64,000 nucleotides of DNA from Burkholderia pyrrocinia (GTDB lineage: Bacteria; Pseudomonadota; Gammaproteobacteria; Burkholderiales; Burkholderiaceae). Each line of letters opens with the position of its first letter. Position 1 is the stretch's first letter. A model generated the notes under the pieces. The model searched no databases. It saw nothing but the letters and a program-made list of their open reading frames with translations, and had not been told where the DNA came from. The DNA lies in assembly GCF_001028665.1 (NCBI RefSeq), contig NZ_CP011503.1, positions 124,001 to 188,000 on the forward strand, in the 5' to 3' direction. Shown here one piece after another: positions 36,781 to 44,838 of the stretch. The translations under genes were made by a program, and so were the position numbers.

Positions 36781-38528
36781 CGTTCGACCTCCGGCAGCAG
36801 GTCGAGCGCCGTGTCGAGCGACACCGGCGTGCCGCGCAGCAGCGCGTCGAATGCGGCCGATTCGTCGTCGCGCGGGGCCGGCGCGAGCGGATCGACCGGC
36901 AGCAGCTTGTGACGCACGACCAGGTGCGCGAGCGCGAGGCGCCGAAAATCCGGCGCGAGCCGCACGCCCTCGCAGGCCATCAGCACGGCCGCGCTCGTGT
37001 AGTACAGCGCGGACGCGGCCTGCCGCACGCGCGCGTCGTCGCCTTCCGCCGCGACCCGCGCAAGCGCGTCGCATGCGCGCGCGAGAACGCGCCGCAGCGC
37101 CTCGCGGCTCGCGTCGGGCAGCGGCGCCGCGCCGAGCCGATCGCCGAGTAACGCGCGCAGCGCGTCGAGCGCGTGCTCGCGCTGCGCGGCCCGCGCGACG
37201 TCGAGCGCGACGATGTTGCTGGTGCCTTCCCAGATCGAACCGAGATGCGCATCGCGCACGATCCGCGCGTCGCTCCATTCCTCGATGTAGCCGGTGCCGC
37301 CGCGCACCTCCATCGCGTCGCCCGTCACGCGGCGCGCATCGCGGCACGCGCGGAACTTGATCAGCGGCGTCAGGATCCGCACGCAGCGCGCGGCCTGCTC
37401 GTCGCCCGCATCGGCCTGCGGCAGCAGCAGCGCGATCTGCATGAACATTGCGCGCGCGGCCTCGGCCGGCAGCAGCATCTTCATCAACTGGCGCTGCATC
37501 AGCGGCATCTCGATCAGCTTGCGGCCGAAAGCCTCGCGGTGCGCGGCGACGTGCAGCGCCTCGTTCAGCGCGCGCCGCATCAGCCCGGCCGCGCGCACGC
37601 CGTTCGACAGCCGCGACATGTTGATCATGTCGGCCATCTGGTGGAAACCGCGGCCGATCTCGCCGATCAGGTAGGCCTGCGCGCCTTCGAGCGCGATCTC
37701 GCCGCTCGCCATCGAACGGCTGCCGAGCTTGTCCTTCAATCGCACGATCCGGTAACGGTTGCGCGTGCCGTCCGGCAGCGTCTTCGGCAGCAGGAACAGC
37801 GCGAGGCCCTTGATGCCGTCCGGTGCGCCGTCCGGCCGCGCGAGCACCATCGCGAGATCGGCATCCGCGTTCGAGCAGAACCACTTGTCGCCGGTCAGGC
37901 GCCAGACGGTCTCGCCGTGCGCGTCGGTCTCGCGCGACGCACGCGTCGCGATCCGGCCGACGTCGGAGCCGGCCGCCTGCTCGGTCATGAACATCGCGCC
38001 CTGGTACAGCGTGTCGAAGTCGCGCGACGCGAGCATCGGCAGGTAGCGCGCGACGAGCGCCGGATCGCCGAAGCGGCGCAGCGTGCGCGTCAGCGAATCG
38101 GTCATGCTGACCGGGCAGCACAGCCCGAATTCTGCCTGCACGAACAGGAACGTCAGCGCGTACTTGACGAGCGGCGGCACGGATTCGGACCGGTGGCTCA
38201 GCGCCGCGAGCCCGAGTTCCGAATACGCGACGCGTTCGAGCGCGACATACGCGGGATCCTTGTCGATCCGCTGCACGGCCTCGCCGCGCCGGTTGCGGTG
38301 CTCGAGCACGGGCGGGTGCTTGTCCGCGCGCGACGCCCATTCGTCGAGCTCGCCCGACACGCGCGCGCCGAGCGCACGGAGCTGCGGCTCGAGTTCGGCA
38401 TAAAGCGCGTCGCCGAGATGCAGCTTCAGCAACGCACCGAGATCGGGATCGGCGGTGAAGAAATCGATGCCCCGACTGTCGGGGATGTTGGATGTGCCGG
38501 TATCCGGCGTGCGGATGGTGTCGTTCAT
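36777..38528 (-). CDS. Acyl-CoA dehydrogenase, AidB-like long form
   Basis: A 583-residue flavoenzyme. The family's FAD/substrate region is visible as YQGAMFMTEQAAGSDVGRIATRA and WFCSNADADLAMVLARP; the later VRGGTGYIEEWSDARIVRDAHL matches the C-terminal alpha-helical domain of the AidB/ACAD11 branch. Normal acyl-CoA dehydrogenases have about 390 residues; the extra N-terminal domain and tail are typical of this longer branch. The natural substrate is unknown. It is the first gene of the dehydrogenase-CoA transferase-MFS operon, divergent from a LysR gene 173 bp away that probably controls it. Confidence 0.88.
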   Translation of the reverse strand: MNDTIRTPDTGTSNIPDSRGIDFFTADPDLGALLKLHLGDALYAELEPQLRALGARVSGELDEWASRADKHPPVLEHRNRRGEAVQRIDKDPAYVALERVAYSELGLAALSHRSESVPPLVKYALTFLFVQAEFGLCCPVSMTDSLTRTLRRFGDPALVARYLPMLASRDFDTLYQGAMFMTEQAAGSDVGRIATRASRETDAHGETVWRLTGDKWFCSNADADLAMVLARPDGAPDGIKGLALFLLPKTLPDGTRNRYRIVRLKDKLGSRSMASGEIALEGAQAYLIGEIGRGFHQMADMINMSRLSNGVRAAGLMRRALNEALHVAAHREAFGRKLIEMPLMQRQLMKMLLPAEAARAMFMQIALLLPQADAGDEQAARCVRILTPLIKFRACRDARRVTGDAMEVRGGTGYIEEWSDARIVRDAHLGSIWEGTSNIVALDVARAAQREHALDALRALLGDRLGAAPLPDASREALRRVLARACDALARVAAEGDDARVRQAASALYYTSAAVLMACEGVRLAPDFRRLALAHLVVRHKLLPVDPLAPAPRDDESAAFDALLRGTPVSLDTALDLLPEVER

Positions 38529-38624
38529 GCATGCGTCTCCTGGGTTGCCTGCACGTCGGCCGGTGCCGGCGCCGCGGCGCCCAGCCGGCCTTGTGCAAAG
38601 GCTTCCGCAGAGCGTAGGCGCGCG

Positions 38625-38679
38625 ATCGATAAGCGTCCAATACAGGATTTATCCGGTACGATAGATATCGCTTATCGAT
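38625..38679. promoter_or_regulatory. Inverted repeat in the LysR/acyl-CoA dehydrogenase divergent region
   Basis: ATCGATAAGCG (38625-38635) and CGCTTATCGAT (38669-38679) are perfect 11-bp inverted copies with 33 bp between them. The right copy is 22 bp from the LysR start. Such spacing suits two half-site clusters for the LysR tetramer that would repress its own gene and switch the operon. Binding has not been shown. Confidence 0.55.
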
Positions 38680-38701
38680 GCCGACGCCGGGAGGAGACAC
38701 C

Positions 38702-39604
38702 ATGGAACTGAGGCAGTTGCGCTACTTCGTGGCGGTCGCCGAGGAGCTGCATTTCGGGCGCGCGGCAAAACGCCTGTTCATCTCGCAGCCGGCGCTGAGT
38801 TTCGACATCCGCAAGTTCGAGGAAGCGCTCGGCGTGCAGCTTTTCTCGCGCACCAACAAGACCGTCGCGCTGACCAACGCGGGCGAGGTGCTGCTCGGCG
38901 AAGCGCGCCGGCTGCTGCTGCAGGCGGCCGAAGCCGAGCGCCTGACGGTGCGTTCCGCGTCGGGTCTCGCGGGCCGGCTGCGGATCGGCTTCGTCCATTC
39001 GATGCTGTATCGCGGGCTGCCCGATGCGGTGCGGCGCTTCGAAGCCGACTACCCGGGCGTGGAGGTCGTGCTGAGCGAGATGAACACACAGGCGCAGGTG
39101 CAGGCGATCCAGCGTGGCCAGATCGATCTTGGTTATGCGCACTGGGGCCGCTTCCCGCCCGAGGTCGAATCGGTGCCCGTCTATGCGGAACCGTTCGTGT
39201 GCTGCCTGCCGGCCGCGCATCCGCTCGCGCGGCGCAGGCAGGTCGCGCTCGCCTCGCTCGCGACGGAACCGTTCATCCTGTTTCCGCGCGAAGCGGCGCC
39301 GCACTATCACGACCTGATCATCGCGCAGTGCGTGAACGCGGGATTCAGCCCGCTGATCCGCCACGAGGCGCGGCTGTGGCAGACGATCCTGTCGATGATC
39401 GAGTTCGGGATGGGCATCGCGCTGGTGCCGCGCGTGCTGCAGCAGGTGAAAAGCGACCGGCTCGCGTTCCGGCCGCTGAAGGACGCATCGCTCGAATCGC
39501 GCACGCTCGCGCTGAAGCGCATCGGCACCGCCGAACCGGTGGCGCTGCGCTTCGCCGACTACGTGCGCGCGTCGATCGACGCGCTGCCCGCGCTCGCGGG
39601 CTGA
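38702..39604 (+). CDS. LysR-family transcriptional regulator
   Basis: A 300-residue regulator. The winged helix-turn-helix is at the N-terminus (MELRQLRYFVAVAEELHFGR, then FISQPALSFDIRKFEEALGV). The co-inducer-binding domain follows (about 90-295), with LRIGFVHSMLYRGLPDAVRRF. It resembles the BenM/CatM/CbbR-like branch. The ATG at 38702 follows GGGAGGAGACACC. It is transcribed away from the acyl-CoA dehydrogenase operon, and LysR proteins typically regulate the divergent neighbour; the ligand may be the acid or CoA ester handled there. This is inference from position. Confidence 0.93.
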   Translation: MELRQLRYFVAVAEELHFGRAAKRLFISQPALSFDIRKFEEALGVQLFSRTNKTVALTNAGEVLLGEARRLLLQAAEAERLTVRSASGLAGRLRIGFVHSMLYRGLPDAVRRFEADYPGVEVVLSEMNTQAQVQAIQRGQIDLGYAHWGRFPPEVESVPVYAEPFVCCLPAAHPLARRRQVALASLATEPFILFPREAAPHYHDLIIAQCVNAGFSPLIRHEARLWQTILSMIEFGMGIALVPRVLQQVKSDRLAFRPLKDASLESRTLALKRIGTAEPVALRFADYVRASIDALPALAG

Positions 39605-39750
39605 GTGGACGTCGGGATTGCGCCTGCCGCATCCCGAACGCCGGTCAATCGAACGGCACCGTGCGACGGCTCGATCCTCGATCTCGTCGAGCCGTCGACG
39701 GCCGGCTGACCGATCGTTGCGCGGGTCTGGAAAAAATTTGCAGAAAGGGC

Positions 39751-39779
39751 TTTACGAACCCCAAAAGCTCTGACATAAT
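39751..39779 (+). promoter_or_regulatory. Sigma-70 promoter of tRNA-Val
   Basis: TTTACG (39751-39756) and CATAAT (39774-39779) are 17 bp apart. Transcription would start near 39786, about 6 nt before the tRNA. Confidence 0.75.
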
Positions 39780-39791
39780 TTCAGCTTCTTT

Positions 39792-39866
39792 GGGCGGTTA
39801 GCTCAGCGGTAGAGCACTGCCTTCACACGGCAGGGGTCACTGGTTCGATCCCAGTACCGCCCACCA
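39792..39866 (+). tRNA. tRNA-Val (anticodon CAC)
   Basis: A 75-nt cloverleaf with encoded CCA. Acceptor GGGCGGT/ACCGCCC, D arm GCTC-AGCGGTA-GAGC, anticodon stem CTGCC/GGCAG with loop TTCACAC (anticodon CAC, reading GUG), and T arm ACTGG-TTCGATC-CCAGT. All stems pair. It has its own promoter and terminator and borders an AT-rich segment. Confidence 0.97.
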
Positions 39867-39874
39867 AAGAATTC

Positions 39875-39913
39875 AAGGGCCTGCGTCTCACGACGCAGGC
39901 CCTTTTCGTTTTG
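39875..39913 (+). terminator. Terminator of tRNA-Val
   Basis: AAGGGCCTGCGT (39875-39886) and ACGCAGGCCCTT (39893-39904) pair around CTCACG and are followed by TTCGTTTT. Confidence 0.9.
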
Positions 39914-40211
39914 GTGATCGGCATTCACTGCCCGCCCATCTCGATAGGCGGCATACCCGCGACACGCATGCACTGCTTCGAACTCGAACAGCAGGCTCCC
40001 TGCTATTGCCGGCGCCATTATTCGATCTGCGGGATATCAATACCGGCCCGGCAAACTTGCTGAAGCTGTGCGATTTCCCAACAACAGCGAGATACCGCCA
40101 ATCGAAATCCTCTTCAGGAACGACCTCTCGCAAATGTTGCCTGGCAACTGACGCCCCGCAATTCGCCAAACACAAATGGCTTGCATCGGCGATACAAATC
40201 AGACAAATCGG
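39888..40211 (-). pseudogene. Possible remnant of a protein-coding gene, no intact start
   Basis: A minus-strand open frame of 107 codons runs from a stop at 40214-40212 down to 39888 without an ATG at its head. Its first 60 residues read like a real protein, including the Cys-rich CLICIADASHLCLANC (metal-site-like), then REVVPEEDFDWRYLAVV and SHSFSKFAGPVLI. The last third becomes Arg/Ser-rich and runs into the tRNA terminator. I do not recognise the family. It could be the end of a decayed gene or chance coding in AT-richer DNA. Confidence 0.25.
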
Positions 40212-40503
40212 CTATCGGTCGCAAAACACCCTATTTCTTCGCCAAACAAGCACCGTAGGGCCGGCGCTATCCACCAATCCGGCATCCACACAAAGATCAG
40301 ACATTTCATTCAAACCATCATAAAGCTTTCAGCACGAAAGAAAGAAATTTGCCAGTGTAATTTTTGGTAACTTTTTCGTAACATTTGTAGAAATCCGGAT
40401 GCATAGAATCGTTACGCCATATAACAGCCAGCCGAATCGGCATCGCATTTAGGCACGGAATCATGACTTGCGATGGTGAGCTGGCGATAGAAATTGCATA
40501 CCC
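39914..40503. other. AT-rich intergenic segment between tRNA-Val and cysC
   Basis: About 590 bp with clearly lower GC than the rest of the window; 40321-40420 is especially AT-rich. No confident gene is present apart from the possible remnant at 39888-40211. A GGTAAC/CGTAAC repeat occurs at 40366-40383, just upstream of cysC. I found no copy of the tRNA-Val 3' end that would act as an attachment-site repeat. Confidence 0.55.
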
Positions 40504-41046
40504 ATGTCCCCACAGAAGAACGATTACACCCTGTGGCTTACCGGTCTGAGCGGCGCCGGCAAGTCAACCCTCTCGCGCGAAATTGCCGGGAAGCTGCGCG
40601 CGCGCAATATTCCGACATGCGTACTCGACGGCGACGAATTGCGGGCGGGCGTTTCTACCGATCTCGGCTTCACGCGAGAAGATCGTACCGAGAACTGTCG
40701 TCGCACCGCTGAAATCGCGAAATTGCTCAATGCCCAGGGTTTTACCGTAATCGTCGCCCTGATCTCGCCTTATGAGGCCGACCGGCAACGGGCACGACAA
40801 ATCATCGGCCCGGACCGGTTCGTCGAGGTCTACTTGAAAACCGATATTGCAACCTGTGCCGTACGTGATCCGAAGCAGCTTTACGCAAAAGCGGTCACCG
40901 GTCAGACGACGCAATTCACCGGCATCTCGGATCCATACGAAATACCCACCGCTCCCGATCTCATCGTTGAAACGGGAACGATGGATATCGCCTCTTCTGT
41001 CGCGCTCGTCATGGATTTCGAGCGGCAGCGATTCACGCACGCGTAA
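40504..41046 (+). CDS. cysC: Adenylylsulfate (APS) kinase
   Basis: A 180-residue kinase that phosphorylates APS to PAPS for sulfate assimilation or sulfation. It has the P-loop GLSGAGKST (14-22), the APS-binding DGDELRAGV (42-50), the DRTENCRR segment and the catalytic ALISPYEADRQRAR. The length is that of a single-domain CysC. It stands alone, without cysD, cysN or cysH nearby, just past an AT-rich stretch by a tRNA gene. Codon use is less GC-biased than in its neighbours. It may be an acquired gene supplying PAPS to a sulfotransferase located elsewhere; this is inference. Confidence 0.92.
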   Translation: MSPQKNDYTLWLTGLSGAGKSTLSREIAGKLRARNIPTCVLDGDELRAGVSTDLGFTREDRTENCRRTAEIAKLLNAQGFTVIVALISPYEADRQRARQIIGPDRFVEVYLKTDIATCAVRDPKQLYAKAVTGQTTQFTGISDPYEIPTAPDLIVETGTMDIASSVALVMDFERQRFTHA

Positions 41047-41255
41047 TCCCGGCCCATCGTCATTTCACGTCCAGCGACGCGCCGCCAGCGTTCCGGCGGT
41101 CGGGCCGGCCTCAAAGACCGCCCGGTGCCGGGAACGCCGAACAGCGTCGCCCGGAACGTCACGCCGGTCCGGTCCGCCGGAATTCATCGAATCTCAGTCG
41201 AAAATGACGCACCGCGCCGCAGCGTGATTGCGGCCTCACGTAAATCGTTGCGCGA

Positions 41256-42653
41256 CTACCCCACCCGCTCCGCCGTCGCGTCGAACGCACGCCGCGCCTT
41301 GTCGACGATCTCGTCGACCTCCGCCTCGCGGATCACGAGCGGCGGCGACAGCAGCATCCGGTCGCCGGTCGCGCGCATGATCAGGTTGCCGTTGAAGCAG
41401 AAGTCGCGGCAGATCGTGCCGATATCGACATCGACGCCGAACCGCTCGCGCCGGCCACGATCGCGCGCAAGCTGAACGCCGGCAACCAGCCCCGCTCCCG
41501 CAATCTCCCCGACGATCGGATGGTCGCCCAGCGCGGCGCGCAGCCGGCGCTGGAAATACGGCCCGATGTCGTTCTTCACGCGCTCGACGATCCCTTCGTC
41601 GCGCAGCACTTTCAGGTTCGCGACCGCGACGGCCGCGGCGACCGGATGGCCCGAGTACGTGAGGCCGTGGTTGAATTCGCCGTTGTCGATGATCGGGCGC
41701 GCCACCCGCTCGTGGATCCCGACCGCGCCCATCGGCACATAACCCGACGTGAGGCCCTTCGCCATCGTGATCAGGTCCGGCTCGAAGCCGAAGTGCTGGT
41801 GGGCGAACCATTCGCCGGTGCGGCCGAAGCCGCCGATCACTTCGTCGGCAACGAGCAGGATGTCGTACTTGCGGCAGATCCGCTGGATTTCCGGCCAGTA
41901 CGTCGACGGCGGGAAGATCACGCCGCCCGCGCCCTGGAACGGCTCGCCGATAAACGCAGCAACATTCTCCGCGCCGAGTTCGAGAATCTTCGCTTCGAGT
42001 TGCTGCGCACGCGCGAGGCCGAACGCTTCGGGCGTCTCGCCCGGCTGCGCTTCGCCGAAGAAATACGGCTGGTCGATGTGCACGATGTGCTCGACCTTCG
42101 ACGGCATCTGCTCGTGCATGTAGCCCATCCCGCCGAGCGTACCGCCCGCGATCGTCGAGCCGTGATAGCCGTTCCTGCGCGAGATCACGTATTTCTTCTG
42201 CGGCTTGCCCTGCACGCGCCAGTACTGGTGCACGAGGCGCAGCACGGTGTCGTTGCCTTCCGAGCCGCTGTTGCAATAGAAGAAGTGGTTGAAGCCGGCG
42301 GGCGTCACTTCCGCGAGCATCGCGGAAAGCTCGATCACCGGCGGGTGCGTCGTCTTGAAGAACGTGTTGTAGAACGGCAGTTCCTGCAGCTGGCGATACG
42401 CGGCATCGGCGAGTTCCTTGCGGCCGTAGCCGACGTTCACGCACCAGAGGCCGGCCATCCCGTCGATGACCTTGTTGCCGTCCGAGTCCCACAGGTAGAC
42501 GCCGTCGGCCTTCACGATCACGCGGCTGCCCGCGCGGTTCAGCGCACCCATGTCCGAGAACGGGTGGATGTGGTGCGCGGCGTCGAGCGCGCGGTATTCG
42601 GCGGTCGTGAGCGCGGCCGGTCGCGGTGAAACGGCTTCGTTTCGATCGGTCAT
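41256..42653 (-). CDS. spuC: Class III aminotransferase, SpuC-like putrescine-pyruvate aminotransferase
   Basis: A 465-residue PLP enzyme. Class III signatures are visible: FYCNSGSEGNDTVLRL, SRRNGYHGSTIAGG, GEPFQGAGGVIFPP, LLVADEVIGGFGRTGEWF and the PLP-binding Lys in TMAKGLTSGYVPMGA. The N-terminal HHIHPFSDMGALN motif is characteristic of the putrescine/diamine:pyruvate group. It probably turns putrescine into 4-aminobutanal. The neighbouring glutamylputrescine-synthetase-like and PuuD-like genes (29 bp upstream and beyond) support a polyamine role. The symbol is given by similarity from memory; other omega-amino acids are possible substrates. Confidence 0.82.
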   Translation of the reverse strand: MTDRNEAVSPRPAALTTAEYRALDAAHHIHPFSDMGALNRAGSRVIVKADGVYLWDSDGNKVIDGMAGLWCVNVGYGRKELADAAYRQLQELPFYNTFFKTTHPPVIELSAMLAEVTPAGFNHFFYCNSGSEGNDTVLRLVHQYWRVQGKPQKKYVISRRNGYHGSTIAGGTLGGMGYMHEQMPSKVEHIVHIDQPYFFGEAQPGETPEAFGLARAQQLEAKILELGAENVAAFIGEPFQGAGGVIFPPSTYWPEIQRICRKYDILLVADEVIGGFGRTGEWFAHQHFGFEPDLITMAKGLTSGYVPMGAVGIHERVARPIIDNGEFNHGLTYSGHPVAAAVAVANLKVLRDEGIVERVKNDIGPYFQRRLRAALGDHPIVGEIAGAGLVAGVQLARDRGRRERFGVDVDIGTICRDFCFNGNLIMRATGDRMLLSPPLVIREAEVDEIVDKARRAFDATAERVG

Positions 42654-42681
42654 GTTTCCTCCGTAAAACCGTGCCGCACGC

Positions 42682-44019
42682 TCATACGTGCAGCAGCAGG
42701 TGCCTGCGTTCCCACGAGCTGATCACGCGGAAGAACGCTTCGTATTCGGTTTCCTTCAGCGCCAGGTAGGCCTTCACGAACTTGTCGCCGAGGATGCCGG
42801 CGAGCGGCTCGCACGCGGCCATCAGCGAGATGCCTTCCTCGAGATTGCGCGGCAGTTGGTACGGCAGGTCGTAGCCGTCCGATGCGATCGGCTCGGTCGG
42901 CGCGAGCTGCTGCGTCATGCCGAGATAGCCGGCCGCGAGCGTCGCCGCGAACGCGAGATACGGGTTGCAGTCGACGCCCGGAATCCGGTTCTCGATGCGT
43001 CTCGCCATCGGGCTCGACTGCGGGATGCGGAAGCCGACCGTACGGTTGTCGTAGCCCCACTGCACGTTGATCGGCGCGGCCATGAAACGCGACAGGCGGC
43101 GGTACGAGTTGATGTACGGCGCGAAGATCGGCATCAGCGCCGGCGTGTATTTCTGCAGCCCCGCGAGATAGCTGTGGAACAGCGGCGAAACGACGCCGTC
43201 CTGGTCGGCGAACAGGTTGCGCCCGGTGTGCACATCGGCGAGGCTCTGGTGGATATGCATCGCGGACCCCGGCTCACCTTCCATCGGCTTGGCCATGAAC
43301 GTCGCATACATGTTGTGCCGCAGCGCGGCCTCGCGCACCGTGCGCTTGAACAGGAACACCTGGTCGGCCAGCGGCAGCGCGTCGCCGTGCACGAAGTTGA
43401 TCTCCATCTGCGCGGCGCCGACTTCGTGGATCAGCGTCTCGATATCGAGGCCCTGCATCTCGCAGTACTCGTAGATGTCCTCGAACAGCGGATCGAACTC
43501 GTTGACGGCCTCGATCGAATACGACTGGCGGCCGGTCTCCGCACGCCCCGTGCGGCCGACCGGCGGACGCAGCGGCAGGTCCGGATCGGCGTTCATGTCG
43601 ACGAGATAAAACTCGAGTTCGGGTGCGACGACGGGTTTCCAGCCCTTCTCCTGGTACAGGTCGAGCACGCGGCGCAGCACGTAGCGCGGCGAGATCTCGA
43701 CCGGCGAGCCGTCGAAATGCACGCAGTCGTGGATCACCTGCGCGGTCGGGTCGACGGCCCACGGGATCAGGCAGATCGTCGACGGATCGGGCACGCACAC
43801 CATGTCGGGGTCGGTCACGCCGGTCAGCGAGCCGTCCTCCGGATAGTCGCCGGTGACGGTCTGCACCATCACGGCCTGCGGCAGGCGCATCGATTCGCCG
43901 GATTCGAATTTGTTGCGCGGAATGATCTTGCCGCGCGCGATGCCGGCCATGTCGGGAATGATCGCCTCGACCTCGGTGATGCGGTGCTGGCGCAGGAATT
44001 CGCTCAGTTCGGGTTGCAT
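42682..44019 (-). CDS. puuA: Glutamine-synthetase-family gamma-glutamylputrescine synthetase
   Basis: A 445-residue ATP-dependent ligase of the GS fold that likely joins glutamate to putrescine or another polyamine. GS features are present: the metal-binding VAPELEFYLVDM and GAAQMEINFVHGDA, the ATP region GSAMHIHQS and the Arg loop RIENRIPGVDCNPYLAF. It lacks the NLYDLPP adenylylation site of GlnA, as expected for PuuA-type enzymes. The start MQPELSEFLRQHRIT is the family N-terminus. It lies 12 bp after the PuuD-like gene and 28 bp before the aminotransferase, forming one operon. Confidence 0.85.
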   Translation of the reverse strand: MQPELSEFLRQHRITEVEAIIPDMAGIARGKIIPRNKFESGESMRLPQAVMVQTVTGDYPEDGSLTGVTDPDMVCVPDPSTICLIPWAVDPTAQVIHDCVHFDGSPVEISPRYVLRRVLDLYQEKGWKPVVAPELEFYLVDMNADPDLPLRPPVGRTGRAETGRQSYSIEAVNEFDPLFEDIYEYCEMQGLDIETLIHEVGAAQMEINFVHGDALPLADQVFLFKRTVREAALRHNMYATFMAKPMEGEPGSAMHIHQSLADVHTGRNLFADQDGVVSPLFHSYLAGLQKYTPALMPIFAPYINSYRRLSRFMAAPINVQWGYDNRTVGFRIPQSSPMARRIENRIPGVDCNPYLAFAATLAAGYLGMTQQLAPTEPIASDGYDLPYQLPRNLEEGISLMAACEPLAGILGDKFVKAYLALKETEYEAFFRVISSWERRHLLLHV

Positions 44020-44031
44020 GATCGGCCTCTT

Positions 44032-44838
44032 TCAGTCGACGTCGGATGCAGCCGGCGACGGCATCGCGCCGCCGGCCGCATGAATGCGGTGCGTCATGCG
44101 CGCGCGGCACGCCGCGCCGAATGCCGCGAAGATGTCGCGCGACAGCGGCTGTTCCGCGAAGCGCCATTCGGGATGCCACTGCACGCCGAGCACGAACGCG
44201 CGCGCGCCGCGCACGCTGACGGCCTCGACCAGTCCGTCGGGCGCGCTCGCTTCGACGACGAGCCCCGCGCCGAGACGCGCGATGCCCTGGTCGTGCAGCG
44301 AATTGACCGTCGCTTCGTGCGCGCCGCGCGCGACCCGCTGCAGCAGGCCGCCCGGCGCGAGCTGCACCGCGTGCGCGGGACCGTACTGCCGTTCGAGCGG
44401 ATCGGCCGGCCGCTCGCGATGGTCGTCGAAGCCGGTCGTCGCATGCAGCCGCTGATGCAGCGTGCCGCCGTACGCAACGTTCAGCTCCTGCATGCCGCGA
44501 CAGATTGCGAGCACCGGCACGCCCGCATCGATCGCCGCGCGGATCAGCGGCAGCGCGGTCGCATCGCGCGCCGGATCGTGCAGCGTGTCGGGCGCACTCT
44601 CGGCACCGCCGTAACGATGCGGCTCGACGTTCGAGTAGCTGCCGGTAAACAGCAGCCCGTCGACCGCCGCGACTATCGCGTCGGCCGGCTGGCGCGCGCC
44701 GAGCGCGGGCAGCACGAACGCAAGCGCGCCGGCGCCGTCGACGAGCGCGGCAAGGTACTTCTCGCCCGCCGCGTGGTTCGGATGCGCACCGCGCAGGATG
44801 CGGTCGGCGGTGACGGCTACGATCGGGCGCGCATGCAT
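44032..44838 (-). CDS. puuD: Gamma-glutamyl-gamma-aminobutyrate hydrolase (PuuD-like)
   Basis: A 268-residue class I glutamine-amidotransferase-fold hydrolase that releases GABA from gamma-glutamyl-GABA. The nucleophile Cys113 lies in LAICRGMQELNVAYGG and the catalytic His in GVQWHPEW. The equivalent E. coli PuuD nucleophile is Cys114, so position and length agree. I place the start at 44838 (MHARPIVAVTADR); upstream GGAGAGACG serves as ribosome-binding site. It is the first gene of the puuD-puuA-spuC operon. PuuB and PuuC oxidation enzymes are not in the window. Confidence 0.87.
   Translation of the reverse strand: MHARPIVAVTADRILRGAHPNHAAGEKYLAALVDGAGALAFVLPALGARQPADAIVAAVDGLLFTGSYSNVEPHRYGGAESAPDTLHDPARDATALPLIRAAIDAGVPVLAICRGMQELNVAYGGTLHQRLHATTGFDDHRERPADPLERQYGPAHAVQLAPGGLLQRVARGAHEATVNSLHDQGIARLGAGLVVEASAPDGLVEAVSVRGARAFVLGVQWHPEWRFAEQPLSRDIFAAFGAACRARMTHRIHAAGGAMPSPAASDVD

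Noticed and set aside
39803..40018. Minus-strand frame of 71 codons ending in YWDRTSDPCRVK
   Set aside because: It is read through the complement of tRNA-Val, a well-known false gene call next to tRNAs.
39867..41255. Complete genomic island with attachment repeats at tRNA-Val
   Set aside because: No integrase gene and no second copy of the tRNA 3' end could be found by eye; only base composition and the lone cysC hint at transfer.
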